Shown: piece after piece, positions 53,641 to 62,243 of the stretch
Layout of the letters: each line of letters opens with the position of its first letter
Position numbering within the stretch: the stretch's first letter is position 1
Source of the DNA: Paenibacillus lacisoli
Lineage (GTDB): Bacteria; Bacillota; Bacilli; Paenibacillales; Paenibacillaceae
Reading direction: 5' to 3'
Assembly (NCBI RefSeq): GCF_030580655.1
Contig: NZ_JAUQTB010000003.1
Coordinates: forward strand, 372,001 to 436,000
Length of the DNA: 64,000 nt
Translations under genes and position numbers: made by a program
The notes under the pieces: generated by a model
Seen by the model: the letters and a program-made list of their open reading frames with translations, nothing else
Told to the model about the DNA's origin: nothing
Databases searched by the model: none

Positions 53641-54915
53641 ATGAAGGATCCTCGTACGTCCATTACGATTCCCTTATACCCGCCTGGCCCTGCGGCACAG
53701 GCGAATCACCCGCGGCCGGCTGCGCCCGTGCCGGCCGCCCCCGAGCCGGGCCCACGGCCCGCCCCCCGGCCACCGGCCGGGGAGGCGCCGCCTCCGCCCG
53801 GCCCGCAGCGCCCGTCTGCCGCGGGCGCACAGGTCCGGCCCCGCACGGGCTGGGGCCGGACACGGTTTGGCCGCCGGCTTCGCTGGCAGCCGGTAGCCGC
53901 ATGGGCAGGGTGTGCGCTGCTGGCGCTCGCGATCCCTGCCCTGCTGGCCTGGCCCGGGCAGCAGGTGCTGCCGGTGCCCGTGCCTGTGAAGCCGCAGACG
54001 ACGAAGGCCGTACCGGCCCTGCCAGCGGCTTCCACAGCGGCGGAGCCGCAGGTGCGCGTGTACGTCAGTGCCGCGCGCACCGTCGAGACGCTTCCGCTGG
54101 AGCAGTACATCGTCGGCGTGGTGGCCGCCGAGATGCCTGCGGAATTCGAACCGGAAGCACTGAAGGCGCAGGCCGTCGCCGCGCGAACATTTATCATGCG
54201 CCGTCTGGCTGCGCATGATACCAGCGGCGTCCCCGACGGACAGGCGGCGGATGTGACCGACACGGTCCAGCATCAGGCGTACCTATCCCGGGACCGGCTC
54301 GAACGGGACTGGCTGCAGGCCGGGAAGTCGGCACAGCTGGACAAGATCAGGACAGCGGTACAAGCGACCGCGAATATAATTATGACCTACCAGGGCAAGC
54401 CGATTACGGCCTCTTTTTTCTCGACCAGCAACGGATACACGGAGAACTCGGAGGATGTATGGAAGGGCAATGTACCTTATCTGCGCAGTGTCGCAAGTCC
54501 CTGGGATGCAAAGATTGCGCCGGGATACAAAGAGCAGGTGACGTTCCATACGGATGAAATGAGGGAGAAGCTGGGCCTGCCCCCGGCCTCCCGGGCGGCA
54601 TCCACCGGAAGCGGTTCGGAAGAAGAGATGAAGGTGCTGTCCATGACCCAGGGTCACCGGATTAAGGAGATCGAAGTCGATGGCAAGACATTTACCGGGC
54701 CAGAGATCCGGCAGAAGCTGGGGCTGCGCTCCAGTAATTTTATATGGTCGGTACAAGGGCAGGAGATTACGATTACGACCTTCGGGTACGGGCACGGAGT
54801 AGGCATGAGCCAGTGGGGAGCCAACGGGATGGCACAGGAAGGGTACACGGCCACACAGATTTTGCAGCACTACTATACCGGCATCTCTTTCAGTAAAGCG
54901 ACAGATTTGCTATAG
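53641..54915 (+). CDS. spoIID: Stage II sporulation protein D with Pro-rich N-terminal extension
   Basis: Lytic transglycosylase of the engulfment machinery (with SpoIIM and SpoIIP), acting outside the mother-cell membrane. 424 residues: residues 11-70 are an unusual Pro/Ala/Gly-rich cytoplasmic region, one TM helix is at about 86-104, then the SpoIID domain with the catalytic Glu164 in VVAAEMPAEF, FFSTSNGYTENSEDVW, and the C-terminal GYGHGVGMSQWGANGMA. The ATG at 53641 follows GGAGGT at 10 nt. Earlier in-frame starts (53602, 53617) lack support. Usual SpoIID proteins have about 340 residues, so this one has about 80 extra N-terminal residues. Coding GC reaches about 88% over 53701-53820. Confidence 0.92.
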   Translation: MKDPRTSITIPLYPPGPAAQANHPRPAAPVPAAPEPGPRPAPRPPAGEAPPPPGPQRPSAAGAQVRPRTGWGRTRFGRRLRWQPVAAWAGCALLALAIPALLAWPGQQVLPVPVPVKPQTTKAVPALPAASTAAEPQVRVYVSAARTVETLPLEQYIVGVVAAEMPAEFEPEALKAQAVAARTFIMRRLAAHDTSGVPDGQAADVTDTVQHQAYLSRDRLERDWLQAGKSAQLDKIRTAVQATANIIMTYQGKPITASFFSTSNGYTENSEDVWKGNVPYLRSVASPWDAKIAPGYKEQVTFHTDEMREKLGLPPASRAASTGSGSEEEMKVLSMTQGHRIKEIEVDGKTFTGPEIRQKLGLRSSNFIWSVQGQEITITTFGYGHGVGMSQWGANGMAQEGYTATQILQHYYTGISFSKATDLL

Positions 54916-54990
54916 GCTCCATGGCTGAACTCCGCACCGGACCTGGCAATCGGCCAAGGATATACTCTGAAAATATTTCATTTCATGCAA

Positions 54991-55018
54991 GTATAAAAGA
55001 GTTGCGCCCGGTAACAAT
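54991..55018 (+). promoter_or_regulatory. Candidate sigma-F promoter of spoIIQ
   Basis: GTATA (54991-54995), a 14-base spacer, and GGTAACAAT (55010-55018; fits GGnnAnAnT) lie 20 bases before the start. The spacing equals that of the spoIIR candidate. spoIIQ is a sigma-F gene in B. subtilis. The leader would be very short. Confidence 0.55.
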
Positions 55019-55037
55019 GGTTACTGAGGTGATCAAT

Positions 55038-55784
55038 ATGAATGAACAAAATAAAAACCAGCTTCCGAACGACTCTTCTAAAATCAAAATGGGAGAATCG
55101 GCAAGCGAAGCAAGCGCATGGAAGAAAATGATGTCCAAACGTTGGGTATACCCCGCAGCCTACATCGCTGTCGCAGCTATCATTTTAACCGTTGTGTGGG
55201 TCTACCAGGGTTCATCGCCAAAAACGGCGAACGTAGCACCGGCACCGGCCAAGGAAGCCGTACCGGCTTCAGCCCAGTCGTCAGCGGCACAAGAGGAAGC
55301 GCAAGCGCAGGACAGTAAAGAAGTCGTTGCAAAGTCGGAGAATCTGGCCTGGCCGGTAGCGGCTGACGCCGAAACCCAAGTCGTGAAGAAGTTCTACGAA
55401 GAGAACGGTACAGAAGCAGAACATCAGGCCGCACTGGTGCAGCATGACGATACGTTTACACCGAATACCGGTGTGGATCTGTCCCGTGCTGATAATCAGA
55501 GCTTTGAGGTTAAGGCAGCCCTCAGCGGCAAAGTAACCCGCCTGGAGCAGCACCCGCTGCTTGGCAATATGGTGGAAATTACGCACAATGATGGTCTGGT
55601 AACCGTGTATCAAAGCCTGGGTGAAGTGAGTGTCAAAGAAGGCGGCGAAGTGAAACAGGGTGATGTGATTGGAACGGCCGGCACGAATGAGCTGGAGAAG
55701 GACCTGAAGACACATCTGCACTTTGAAGTACTGGAAGACGGCCAGCCGGTCAATCCGGAAGGATTCCTGAATCCGAAGAAATAA
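55038..55784 (+). CDS. spoIIQ: Stage II sporulation protein Q (degenerate M23 peptidase domain)
   Basis: Forespore membrane protein that binds SpoIIIAH across the intermembrane space to form the feeding channel and zipper. 248 residues: a short cytoplasmic region, a TM helix (37-57), an Ala/Gln-rich linker and a LytM/M23 domain (135-245). Of the zinc ligands, Asp147 and the HLH motif (226-228) remain, but the first His is replaced by Asn143 (TPNTGVD), so hydrolytic activity is unlikely. The ATG at 55038 has GAGGTGATC just upstream. The open frame further up is not conserved. A terminator follows. Confidence 0.9.
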   Translation: MNEQNKNQLPNDSSKIKMGESASEASAWKKMMSKRWVYPAAYIAVAAIILTVVWVYQGSSPKTANVAPAPAKEAVPASAQSSAAQEEAQAQDSKEVVAKSENLAWPVAADAETQVVKKFYEENGTEAEHQAALVQHDDTFTPNTGVDLSRADNQSFEVKAALSGKVTRLEQHPLLGNMVEITHNDGLVTVYQSLGEVSVKEGGEVKQGDVIGTAGTNELEKDLKTHLHFEVLEDGQPVNPEGFLNPKK

Positions 55785-55814
55785 GCAGCATAGCTGCAGC
55801 AGTACGCGCATGAA

Positions 55815-55843
55815 AAGGCAGGGAGTTTCCCCTGTCTTTTTTT
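55815..55843 (+). terminator. Terminator of spoIIQ
   Basis: GGCAGGG (55817-55823) and CCCTGTC (55830-55836) form a hairpin followed by T7. Confidence 0.88.
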
Positions 55844-55938
55844 GTGCTTGGCGCTAACTTTGGGCGGGTCAGGTCCATTCGGAGGGGTCCAGCCCAAAAT
55901 AATTAGGCCTAACGAAGCTTGTCACGCTGGCAAAGAAA

Positions 55939-55966
55939 GAATATCTAGGCACGCCCCTCATATAAT
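55939..55966 (+). promoter_or_regulatory. Candidate sigma-E promoter of spoIIID
   Basis: GAATATC (55939-55945) and CATATAAT (55959-55966), separated by 13 bases, resemble the mother-cell sigma-E pattern (ATATT-type -35, CATACAnT-type -10). spoIIID is a sigma-E gene in B. subtilis. Confidence 0.5.
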
Positions 55967-55999
55967 GTACCAAACTATCCACAGTAGGGAGGCGGGAGC

Positions 56000-56287
56000 G
56001 TGCACGACTACATCAAGGAACGGACCATCAAAATCGGGCGCTGTATCGTTGAGACCAGGCATACGGTCCGGACGATCGCCAAAGAATTTGGCGTATCCAA
56101 GAGCACAGTGCATAAAGATTTGACTGAACGGCTGCCGGAGATCAACCCGGACCTTGCGGACCAGGTAAAGCACATCCTCGAGTACCATAAGTCAATCCGC
56201 CATCTCCGCGGAGGCGAAGCGACCAAAATAAAATATAAAAAGACGAGCGGAAAAAAACGAGAGGTGCTGGCTTCCGGCAAGGTATGA
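56000..56287 (+). CDS. spoIIID: Sporulation transcriptional regulator SpoIIID
   Basis: 95-residue mother-cell DNA-binding protein that activates or represses many sigma-E and sigma-K genes. The N-terminus begins MHDYIKERTIKIGRCIVETR; the helix-turn-helix (TVRTIAKEFGVSKSTVHKDL) and the basic C-terminal helix (HLRGGEATKIKYKK) are near-identical to B. subtilis. The start is GTG at 56000 with GGGAGGCGGGAG upstream. A short hairpin (GTCAGG-ATAA-CCTGAC, 56293-56308) follows without a T-run, so read-through to mbl is possible. Confidence 0.97.
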   Translation: MHDYIKERTIKIGRCIVETRHTVRTIAKEFGVSKSTVHKDLTERLPEINPDLADQVKHILEYHKSIRHLRGGEATKIKYKKTSGKKREVLASGKV

Positions 56288-56482
56288 AAAGGGTCAGGAT
56301 AACCTGACAATTCCATTGAATCCCTCCCCTGAAGTATGATATGTTAAAAGATGGTACAAGAACGAAAAAATGAAGAGTCAATCCTACAGAATACACATCA
56401 ATTTGGCGCTTCTTGTCATATAAGCATGCTGCATGCTCATATACCATTTTTCACAAAATACTACTTTGGGGGCTTCTTTCAT

Positions 56483-57481
56483 ATGTTGAGCAAGGATATT
56501 GGAATCGATCTCGGCACGGCGAACGTGCTGATCCACGTTAAAGGCAAGGGGGTTGTGCTGGACGAGCCTTCTGTCGTAACGATTGAAAGTGACACCAAAC
56601 GTGTCCTTGCTGTAGGTGAAGAAGCACGCCGGATGATCGGACGTACACCGGGCAATATTGTAGCAATCCGTCCGCTGCGTGACGGCGTCATTGCCGACTT
56701 TGACATCACGGAAGCGATGCTGAAGTATTTTATCGGCCGGGTAGGGGCCCGCGGCTGGAACAGCCGTCCTCGTATTCTGATCTGTGCGCCAACGAATATT
56801 ACGTCGGTGGAGCAGAAAGCGATCCGCGAAGCTGCAGAGCGCAGCGGGGCAAGGGAAGTATTTCTGGAAGAGGAGCCCAAGGCTGCGGCCATCGGGGCAG
56901 GTATGGATATCTTCCAGCCGAGCGGCCATATGGTCGTAGATATCGGCGGAGGCACGACCGATGTAGCGGTCCTCTCGATGGGGGATGTGGTTACGGCCTC
57001 TTCGATCAAGACGGCGGGCGACAAATTTGATGCTGCTATTTCCAAATATATTAAGGCAAAGTACAAGCTCCTGGTGGGAGAACGGACTGCCGAAGATGTG
57101 AAGATGACGATCGGATCTGTTCATCCGCAGGGCCGTCAGGCCGAGATGGATATCCGCGGCCGCGATATGGTAAGCGGTCTGCCGCAGACCATCACCATTC
57201 GTGCTGAAGAAGTGCAGGAAGCATTGTCCGATTCGATCCTGTCAATTGTACAGGCTGCCAAATCGGTACTTGAACGTACACCGCCGGAGCTGTCTGCGGA
57301 CATTATCGACCGGGGTGTTATTCTGACGGGCGGCGGGGCGCTGCTGAACGGATTGGACGAGCTGCTCGCCAATGAGCTGCATGTTCCCGTGCTCGTCGCT
57401 GAAGATCCTATGCATTGTGTGGTCAAAGGAACAGGCATTATGCTGAACAATTTGGATCAAGTGGTTAAGAAACGCTTCTGA
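56483..57481 (+). CDS. mbl: MreB-like actin homologue Mbl
   Basis: 332-residue bacterial actin that forms membrane-associated filaments guiding sidewall synthesis. Actin-fold motifs are phosphate 1 (DIGIDLGTANVLIHVKGKG), phosphate 2 (VVDIGGGTTDVAVLSMGD) and the adenosine motif (GVILTGGGALLNGLDELL). The sequence is closer to Mbl than to MreB or MreBH, and position next to spoIIID agrees. The ATG at 56483 has a weak ribosome site (GGGGG 12 nt upstream). The longer open frame upstream is not conserved. Confidence 0.95.
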   Translation: MLSKDIGIDLGTANVLIHVKGKGVVLDEPSVVTIESDTKRVLAVGEEARRMIGRTPGNIVAIRPLRDGVIADFDITEAMLKYFIGRVGARGWNSRPRILICAPTNITSVEQKAIREAAERSGAREVFLEEEPKAAAIGAGMDIFQPSGHMVVDIGGGTTDVAVLSMGDVVTASSIKTAGDKFDAAISKYIKAKYKLLVGERTAEDVKMTIGSVHPQGRQAEMDIRGRDMVSGLPQTITIRAEEVQEALSDSILSIVQAAKSVLERTPPELSADIIDRGVILTGGGALLNGLDELLANELHVPVLVAEDPMHCVVKGTGIMLNNLDQVVKKRF

Positions 57482-57559
57482 TCTGCCGATAACTTTAACT
57501 ATAGAATGTTTAGCGGAGATGTTCCGCTTCCAAATATAGATGCGGGGAGCAATGCCTAG

Positions 57560-58444
57560 ATGTTGAGAGGACTTTATACGGCTGCTGCCGGGATGATTAC
57601 CCAGCAGCGCCGGCATGATACCGATACCCAGAATGTTGCCAATATCAATACGCCCGGTTACAAACAGGTCAATAGTGTGCAGCGGTCTTTTCCAGAGACG
57701 CTGATCTCCATGATGGGCGGTAATCCGGATAGTCCGGATCGCCGGATCGGTAAGCTGAACACGGGGGTGTTCGCGGAGGAAAGTCTTTCAACCTATCTGG
57801 GCGGCACCGTGAACGAGACGGGACAGAATACGGATTTTGCGCTGGTGTCTGACCTGCGTGTGACAGATCCGGCTACCGGTCAGCCGATGGCGTTTGATGA
57901 GTCTGGCAAGTATGTCAGTCCCGACGGGCAAGTGACCTATAAGCCTGAAGCGTTCTTCACCGTACAGGACGAGGAGGGCAACATCCGATATACCAAGGAC
58001 GGCCATTTCCGTGTCGACGGAGCGGGGCAGCTGCTGAGTTCCCTGGGTGACCGGGTGGTGGATAATACAGGCAACCCGATTACGTTGACAGGCGGCGTCT
58101 CTGCTCTTAAAGTGAATGAACAGGGGCAGCTCGTTAACGCGCTTACAGGCACACCGACCGGCGTAAACCTCGGGATTAGTGTCATTGACCGTCCGAATCA
58201 GCTGGTCCGCCAGGGGGAAGGCAATTTTATGCTGGATGAGACGGACGGTGCAGCTGCGCGCTATATGCAGGCTGGAGACAGTGTTCAGATTCGCCAGGGA
58301 TATCTGGAAGGATCTAACGTCGATACCGCCCAGACGATGGTGGATATGACGGCAGCGCTGCGGGCCTATGAGGCGAACCAGAAGGTCATTCAATTTTATG
58401 ATAAGAGCTTGGATAAGGCCGTTAACGAAGTGGGCCGGGTATAA
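57560..58444 (+). CDS. flhO: Flagellar hook-basal body protein FlhO (FlgF/FlgG family)
   Basis: 294 residues. The N-terminal rod/hook signature (TQNVANINTPGYKQ) and the C-terminal LEGSNVDTAQTMVDMTAALRAYEANQKVI helix form the family's terminal coiled coil. It is exported by the flagellar type III system and is probably a distal-rod component. It sits next to mbl, away from a flagellar operon, as in B. subtilis. The ATG is preceded by GGGGAG. It is followed 13 bases later by flhP. Confidence 0.92.
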   Translation: MLRGLYTAAAGMITQQRRHDTDTQNVANINTPGYKQVNSVQRSFPETLISMMGGNPDSPDRRIGKLNTGVFAEESLSTYLGGTVNETGQNTDFALVSDLRVTDPATGQPMAFDESGKYVSPDGQVTYKPEAFFTVQDEEGNIRYTKDGHFRVDGAGQLLSSLGDRVVDNTGNPITLTGGVSALKVNEQGQLVNALTGTPTGVNLGISVIDRPNQLVRQGEGNFMLDETDGAAARYMQAGDSVQIRQGYLEGSNVDTAQTMVDMTAALRAYEANQKVIQFYDKSLDKAVNEVGRV

Positions 58445-58457
58445 GGGAGGGTAGTCC

Positions 58458-59279
58458 ATGAATAACTCCATGATCAATGCCATGGTATCCATGAACAGCA
58501 TCCAGCAGCGGCTGGATGTCATCAGTGATAATATCGCGAATGTGGATACCGTTGGATATAAAGGTAAACAGACTTCATTCGAGGATACGTTGACACGGGT
58601 ACAGCAGCAGCCGGAAACCTATAAGCAGGACGGACGCTCGACGCCGCTTGGCTTTAATATGGGGTACGGGGTAAGGCTGGGAGCCATTACGAAGGATATG
58701 TCGCAGGGCCCTCTGAAGGAAACAGGCCAGCCGACAGACCTTGCCATGGAAGGAAGCGGTCTGTTTGCGGTGGAAGCGAACGGGACCAAAGCCTGGACAC
58801 GTGACGGAAGCTTTCATTTCAATCCCGACCCGGCGAATCCGAAACAGATGGTACTGGTAACGAAGGAAGGATATCCGGTTCTGAACCGTCAGGGACAGCC
58901 TGTCACCGCACCGGTGAATTCCAAGGTCGCGATTGATGATCAGGGGAATGTGCTGGTCCGTATCGGCAATGCGGCTCCGGTGGTGGGAGCGCAGATTCAA
59001 TTTGTGGATCCGCAGCGTCCGGATGGTCTGACCCAGCAGGATGATAATCTGTTCGTTCTCTCTGGCGGCCTGACCGAGAATGATGTGTTCGGGGCTAATG
59101 CTGCCTTGACGATCCCGGCAGACAGCCGGATCCGTTCCGGTTACCTGGAGCAGTCGAACGTTGACCTGACGACGGAAATGACGCAAATGATGCAGATCCA
59201 GCGCACCTATCAGCTGGCAGCCCGTGCGCTGACTTCCAGTGATACGATGATGAATCTGGCGAATAACATGCGCGGCTAG
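58458..59279 (+). CDS. flhP: Flagellar hook-basal body protein FlhP (FlgF/FlgG family)
   Basis: 273 residues, paralogous to FlhO. The N-terminal motif is SDNIANVDTVGYKGKQ, and the C-terminal LEQSNVDLTTEMTQMMQIQRTYQLAARALTSSD is typical of rod proteins. The ATG has AAGGGAGGG upstream. It forms an operon with flhO, and the next small gene starts 13 bases after its stop. Confidence 0.93.
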   Translation: MNNSMINAMVSMNSIQQRLDVISDNIANVDTVGYKGKQTSFEDTLTRVQQQPETYKQDGRSTPLGFNMGYGVRLGAITKDMSQGPLKETGQPTDLAMEGSGLFAVEANGTKAWTRDGSFHFNPDPANPKQMVLVTKEGYPVLNRQGQPVTAPVNSKVAIDDQGNVLVRIGNAAPVVGAQIQFVDPQRPDGLTQQDDNLFVLSGGLTENDVFGANAALTIPADSRIRSGYLEQSNVDLTTEMTQMMQIQRTYQLAARALTSSDTMMNLANNMRG

Positions 59280-59292
59280 GAGGCGTAAGACG

Positions 59293-59493
59293 ATGGCAGA
59301 AGAAGCTCAGGAGACGGTGCGTCAAAGGTCGTTCTGGCGAATAGCAAGACACTTCCTTATTCCTCTCCTCCTGGTACTGGCCTTGTTTGGCGGACTGATC
59401 GCCGGTTACGTCGTTCTGGGCCATCAGAGTGCAGGCGGCGTTCTGGAATGGAAAACCTGGAAGCATGTGTATGATCTGGTGTTCGCACCTTAG
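59293..59493 (+). CDS. EpuA-family small membrane protein
   Basis: 66 residues: a charged N-terminus, one TM helix (about 21-44) and the short tail WKTWKHVYDLVFAP. The pattern fits the EpuA family (often labelled DNA-directed RNA polymerase subunit beta because it is encoded or named near rpoB in some genomes). Its molecular role is unknown. AGGAGGCG overlaps the flhP stop, so translation is coupled. A strong terminator follows. Confidence 0.8.
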   Translation: MAEEAQETVRQRSFWRIARHFLIPLLLVLALFGGLIAGYVVLGHQSAGGVLEWKTWKHVYDLVFAP

Positions 59494-59500
59494 AAGAATT

Positions 59501-59533
59501 CCCGGGCCGTTTTGGGCAGCCCGGGTTTTTTTT
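59501..59533 (+). terminator. Terminator of the flhO-flhP-epuA operon
   Basis: CCCGGGC (59501-59507) and GCCCGGG (59519-59525) form a hairpin followed by T8. Confidence 0.92.
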
Positions 59534-59584
59534 GTGCCATCTCAGGTTGCTAAGGTGGTGTTTTCTTTTTGCCAGTAGAGACGG

Positions 59585-59716
59585 TATAATGATGAAGGAC
59601 TGTATCCAAGCGGTCATTTTGACAAAAGGGCCCTCTCCCGTCTGGTTAAACCTTCGGGAAAAAGCCCTTATCTGAACCTTCACTTTCTGCAGTTGGTGAA
59701 GGATAATATTAGTTTT
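59585..59716 (+). ncRNA. Candidate structured leader or small RNA upstream of fabZ
   Basis: A TATAAT (59585-59590) is followed by two hairpins. The first is nested: AAGGGC (59626-59631) with GCCCTT (59664-59669), and inside it TCCCG with CGGGA. The second is CCTTCAC (59677-59683) with GTGAAGG (59696-59702), then after 9 bases a T5. No open frame fits. It may be a fabZ leader or an independent RNA. No known riboswitch class is recognised. Confidence 0.35.
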
Positions 59717-59827
59717 TGCCGGATTGCCTGATTTTATGCAGGGCATTCTGGGTTATATATGTGCTGGGCATGTCCATGCGACAAGGCACAGCGATGGTAG
59801 GGTATATAGGAAAGGAGCCATTACGAA

Positions 59828-60283
59828 ATGACAGACAAGCTTCAATTGAACACATTGGAGATTCAGGAGATTATTCCCCATCGGCCGCCCTTTTTGCTGG
59901 TAGACCGAATTCTGGAGATGGAGGAAGGCAAACGCGCAGTTGGTCTGAAGAATGTAACGATCAACGAGCCGTTCTTTATCGGCCATTTTCCCGAGTATCC
60001 GGTTATGCCGGGGGTATTGATTACGGAGGCGCTGGCACAGGTGGGCGCAACAGCGATTCTGCACGTGGAAGGCAACCGCGGCAAGATCGGCTTCCTGGCA
60101 GGGCTGGATAACTTCCGCTTCCGCGGTCAGGTGGTCCCAGGAGATACGCTGATTCTTGAGGTGGAGATTACCCGTCTGAAGGGTTCCATTGGCAAGGGAC
60201 AAGCTACAGCGAAGGTCAACGACAAGGTCGTGGCAGAAGGGGAAATTATGTTTGCCCTGTCTGACCCTGCACCTGCGAAGTAA
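59828..60283 (+). CDS. fabZ: 3-hydroxyacyl-ACP dehydratase
   Basis: Removes water from 3-hydroxyacyl-ACP in fatty-acid elongation. 151-residue hot-dog fold. The active-site His is in [20 protein letters not shown] (the Glu is in the same helix), and the N-terminal [14 protein letters not shown] is typical. The ATG has GGAAAGGAG about 10 nt upstream. It has a 334-base upstream region with possible RNA structure. It is adjacent to the flhOP operon as in Bacillus. Confidence 0.96.
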   Translation: MTDKLQLNTLEIQEIIPHRPPFLLVDRILEMEEGKRAVGLKNVTINEPFFIGHFPEYPVMPGVLITEALAQVGATAILHVEGNRGKIGFLAGLDNFRFRGQVVPGDTLILEVEITRLKGSIGKGQATAKVNDKVVAEGEIMFALSDPAPAK

Positions 60284-60404
60284 ATGGTATTGCACATGTA
60301 AGTGAAGGTACCGGAGAGTATGCGCTCTTGAAACGAATGCAGCATGCTGACTTACATAGATTCCGTAAAATTCATGAATAATACAGGGAAGGGGCAGTTA
60401 AAAC

Positions 60405-62123
60405 ATGACTCAATTGAGCAAACAAGCCTTGGAAAGTGTGGAACGCTGGCTTCAAGATCCTTCTATTGATGAAGAAACCAAACAAGAGCTTCGCAGCCTC
60501 GAAGGCAACAACAACGAGCTGGAAGACCGCTTCTACAAAGAGCTGGAGTTCGGTACAGGCGGACTTCGCGGTGTGATCGGTGCAGGCAGCAACCGGATGA
60601 ACCGTTACAACGTTGGCCGTGCAACACAGGGATTGGCGCGCTATATTCAGGAGGCACATGGGAGCCAGGAAGGCAAGCCCTCGGTAGTTATCGCTCATGA
60701 CTCCCGTCACTTCTCGCCGGAGTTCGCTCTGGAAGCAGCACTGGTACTGGCGGGTAACGGGATTACAGCCAAGCTGTTCAATGCACTGCGTCCTACACCG
60801 CAGCTGTCCTTCAGTGTCCGTCATTTGAAGGCTACCGGCGGCATCGTGGTTACCGCGAGTCATAACCCTCCTGAGTATAACGGATACAAGGTCTACAACA
60901 GCGAAGGCGGACAGCTCGTTCCGGATCAGGCGGAGAAAGTCATTTCCTATATTAAAGAGGTACCTTCCTTTGCCGATGTCAAAAGACTGTCCCGCGAAGA
61001 AGCAGAGAGCCAAGGCCTGCTCGTATGGCTGGGTGAGGAAGAGGACGAAGCTTTCATCGAGACTGTAGCGAGTGTCAGTGTGAACCGTGAATTGATCTCC
61101 TCCGGAATCGGCAAGGATTTCAAAATCGTATACACCCCGCTGCACGGTACAGGCAACCTGCCAGTCCGTAAGGTACTGGAGCGCATCGGCTTCGAGCAGG
61201 TGCATATCGTAGAAGAGCAGGAACAGCCGGACGCTGAATTCTCGACCGTCAAATCACCGAACCCGGAAGAACGCGAAGCGTTCACGCTGGCGATGAAGCT
61301 GGGTGAGAGCATCGGAGCCGAGCTGCTGATTGGTACGGATCCGGATGCGGACCGTATGGGAGCCGTGGTGAAGGATCGGAATGGTGAGTATTTTGTGCTG
61401 ACTGGCAACCAGTCCGGAGCCATCATGGTCTACTATCTGCTGGATCAGCTCAAGGCAGCCGGCAAGCTGCCAAGCAACGGCGCGGTAGTGAAGACCATTG
61501 TAACGAGTGAGATGGGTGCTGTGATCGCTGAACATTTTGGCGCAACGGTATTCAACACACTGACCGGCTTCAAATATATCGGTGAGAAAATGAACCAGTT
61601 CGAAGCCAGCGGTGAATTCACGTACTTGTTCGGCTACGAGGAGAGCTACGGCTACCTGGCAGGTAACTATGCCCGGGATAAGGACGCTGTACTCGCGGCT
61701 ATGCTGATTGCCGAGGCGGCTGCTTACTACAAGACACAAGGCAAAACACTTTATGATGTCCTGCAGGAGCTGTATGAGCAGTTCGGCTACTTCCTGGAGA
61801 AGCTGGAATCCAGAACGATGAAGGGCAAGGATGGTCTGGCCAAGATCAACAGCCTGATGTCGGACTGGCGTACCGCTCCGCCGCTGCATATTGCAGGTGT
61901 AGCTGTCCGCGAAGTGCTTGACTACTCGAAAGGCCTGGACGGCCTGCCAGCTGAGAATGTACTGAAGTTCCTGATGCAGGATGGATCATGGTTCTGCTTG
62001 CGTCCTTCAGGAACAGAGCCGAAGATCAAAGTATACTTTGCCGTGCGCGGGGAATCCGCTCAGGATGCGCAGCAGCGTGTGGATGCTTTGGTCAATGCCG
62101 TGATGGAACGTGTAGACGCATAA
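60405..62123 (+). CDS. pgcA: Alpha-phosphoglucomutase / phosphomannomutase
   Basis: 572 residues. Interconverts glucose-6-P and glucose-1-P for UDP-glucose, glycolipid and teichoic acid synthesis. The active-site phosphoserine loop is TASHNPPEYNGYKVY, the metal-binding loop is GTDPDADRMG, and the phosphate-binding segment near the C-terminus is RPSGTEPKIKVY. Size and sequence match the PgcA (YhxB) type. The ATG is preceded by AGGGAAGGGG. Its product could supply the sugar nucleotide used by the carotenoid glycosyltransferase. Confidence 0.94.
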   Translation: MTQLSKQALESVERWLQDPSIDEETKQELRSLEGNNNELEDRFYKELEFGTGGLRGVIGAGSNRMNRYNVGRATQGLARYIQEAHGSQEGKPSVVIAHDSRHFSPEFALEAALVLAGNGITAKLFNALRPTPQLSFSVRHLKATGGIVVTASHNPPEYNGYKVYNSEGGQLVPDQAEKVISYIKEVPSFADVKRLSREEAESQGLLVWLGEEEDEAFIETVASVSVNRELISSGIGKDFKIVYTPLHGTGNLPVRKVLERIGFEQVHIVEEQEQPDAEFSTVKSPNPEEREAFTLAMKLGESIGAELLIGTDPDADRMGAVVKDRNGEYFVLTGNQSGAIMVYYLLDQLKAAGKLPSNGAVVKTIVTSEMGAVIAEHFGATVFNTLTGFKYIGEKMNQFEASGEFTYLFGYEESYGYLAGNYARDKDAVLAAMLIAEAAAYYKTQGKTLYDVLQELYEQFGYFLEKLESRTMKGKDGLAKINSLMSDWRTAPPLHIAGVAVREVLDYSKGLDGLPAENVLKFLMQDGSWFCLRPSGTEPKIKVYFAVRGESAQDAQQRVDALVNAVMERVDA

Positions 62124-62152
62124 GGCTGAATCAATAGGTTTGAAGATTTCGT

Positions 62153-62199
62153 GACCTCTCCGTATGGCCGTGGGGCCGCGGGGAGGTCTTTGGTTTTGG
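62153..62199 (+). terminator. Terminator of pgcA
   Basis: GACCTCTCCG (62153-62162) pairs with CGGGGAGGTC (62179-62188) around an inner GGCC hairpin, followed by TTTGGTTTT. Confidence 0.75.
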
Positions 62200-62243
62200 C
62201 AGAATTGGGGCAGTTCAGGGATTGAATTGAGGAGGAAATCTTG

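Noticed and set aside
53706..54263. Antisense open frames in the GC-rich part of spoIID
   Set aside because: Stop codons are rare in ~88% GC DNA, so several frames stay open by chance.
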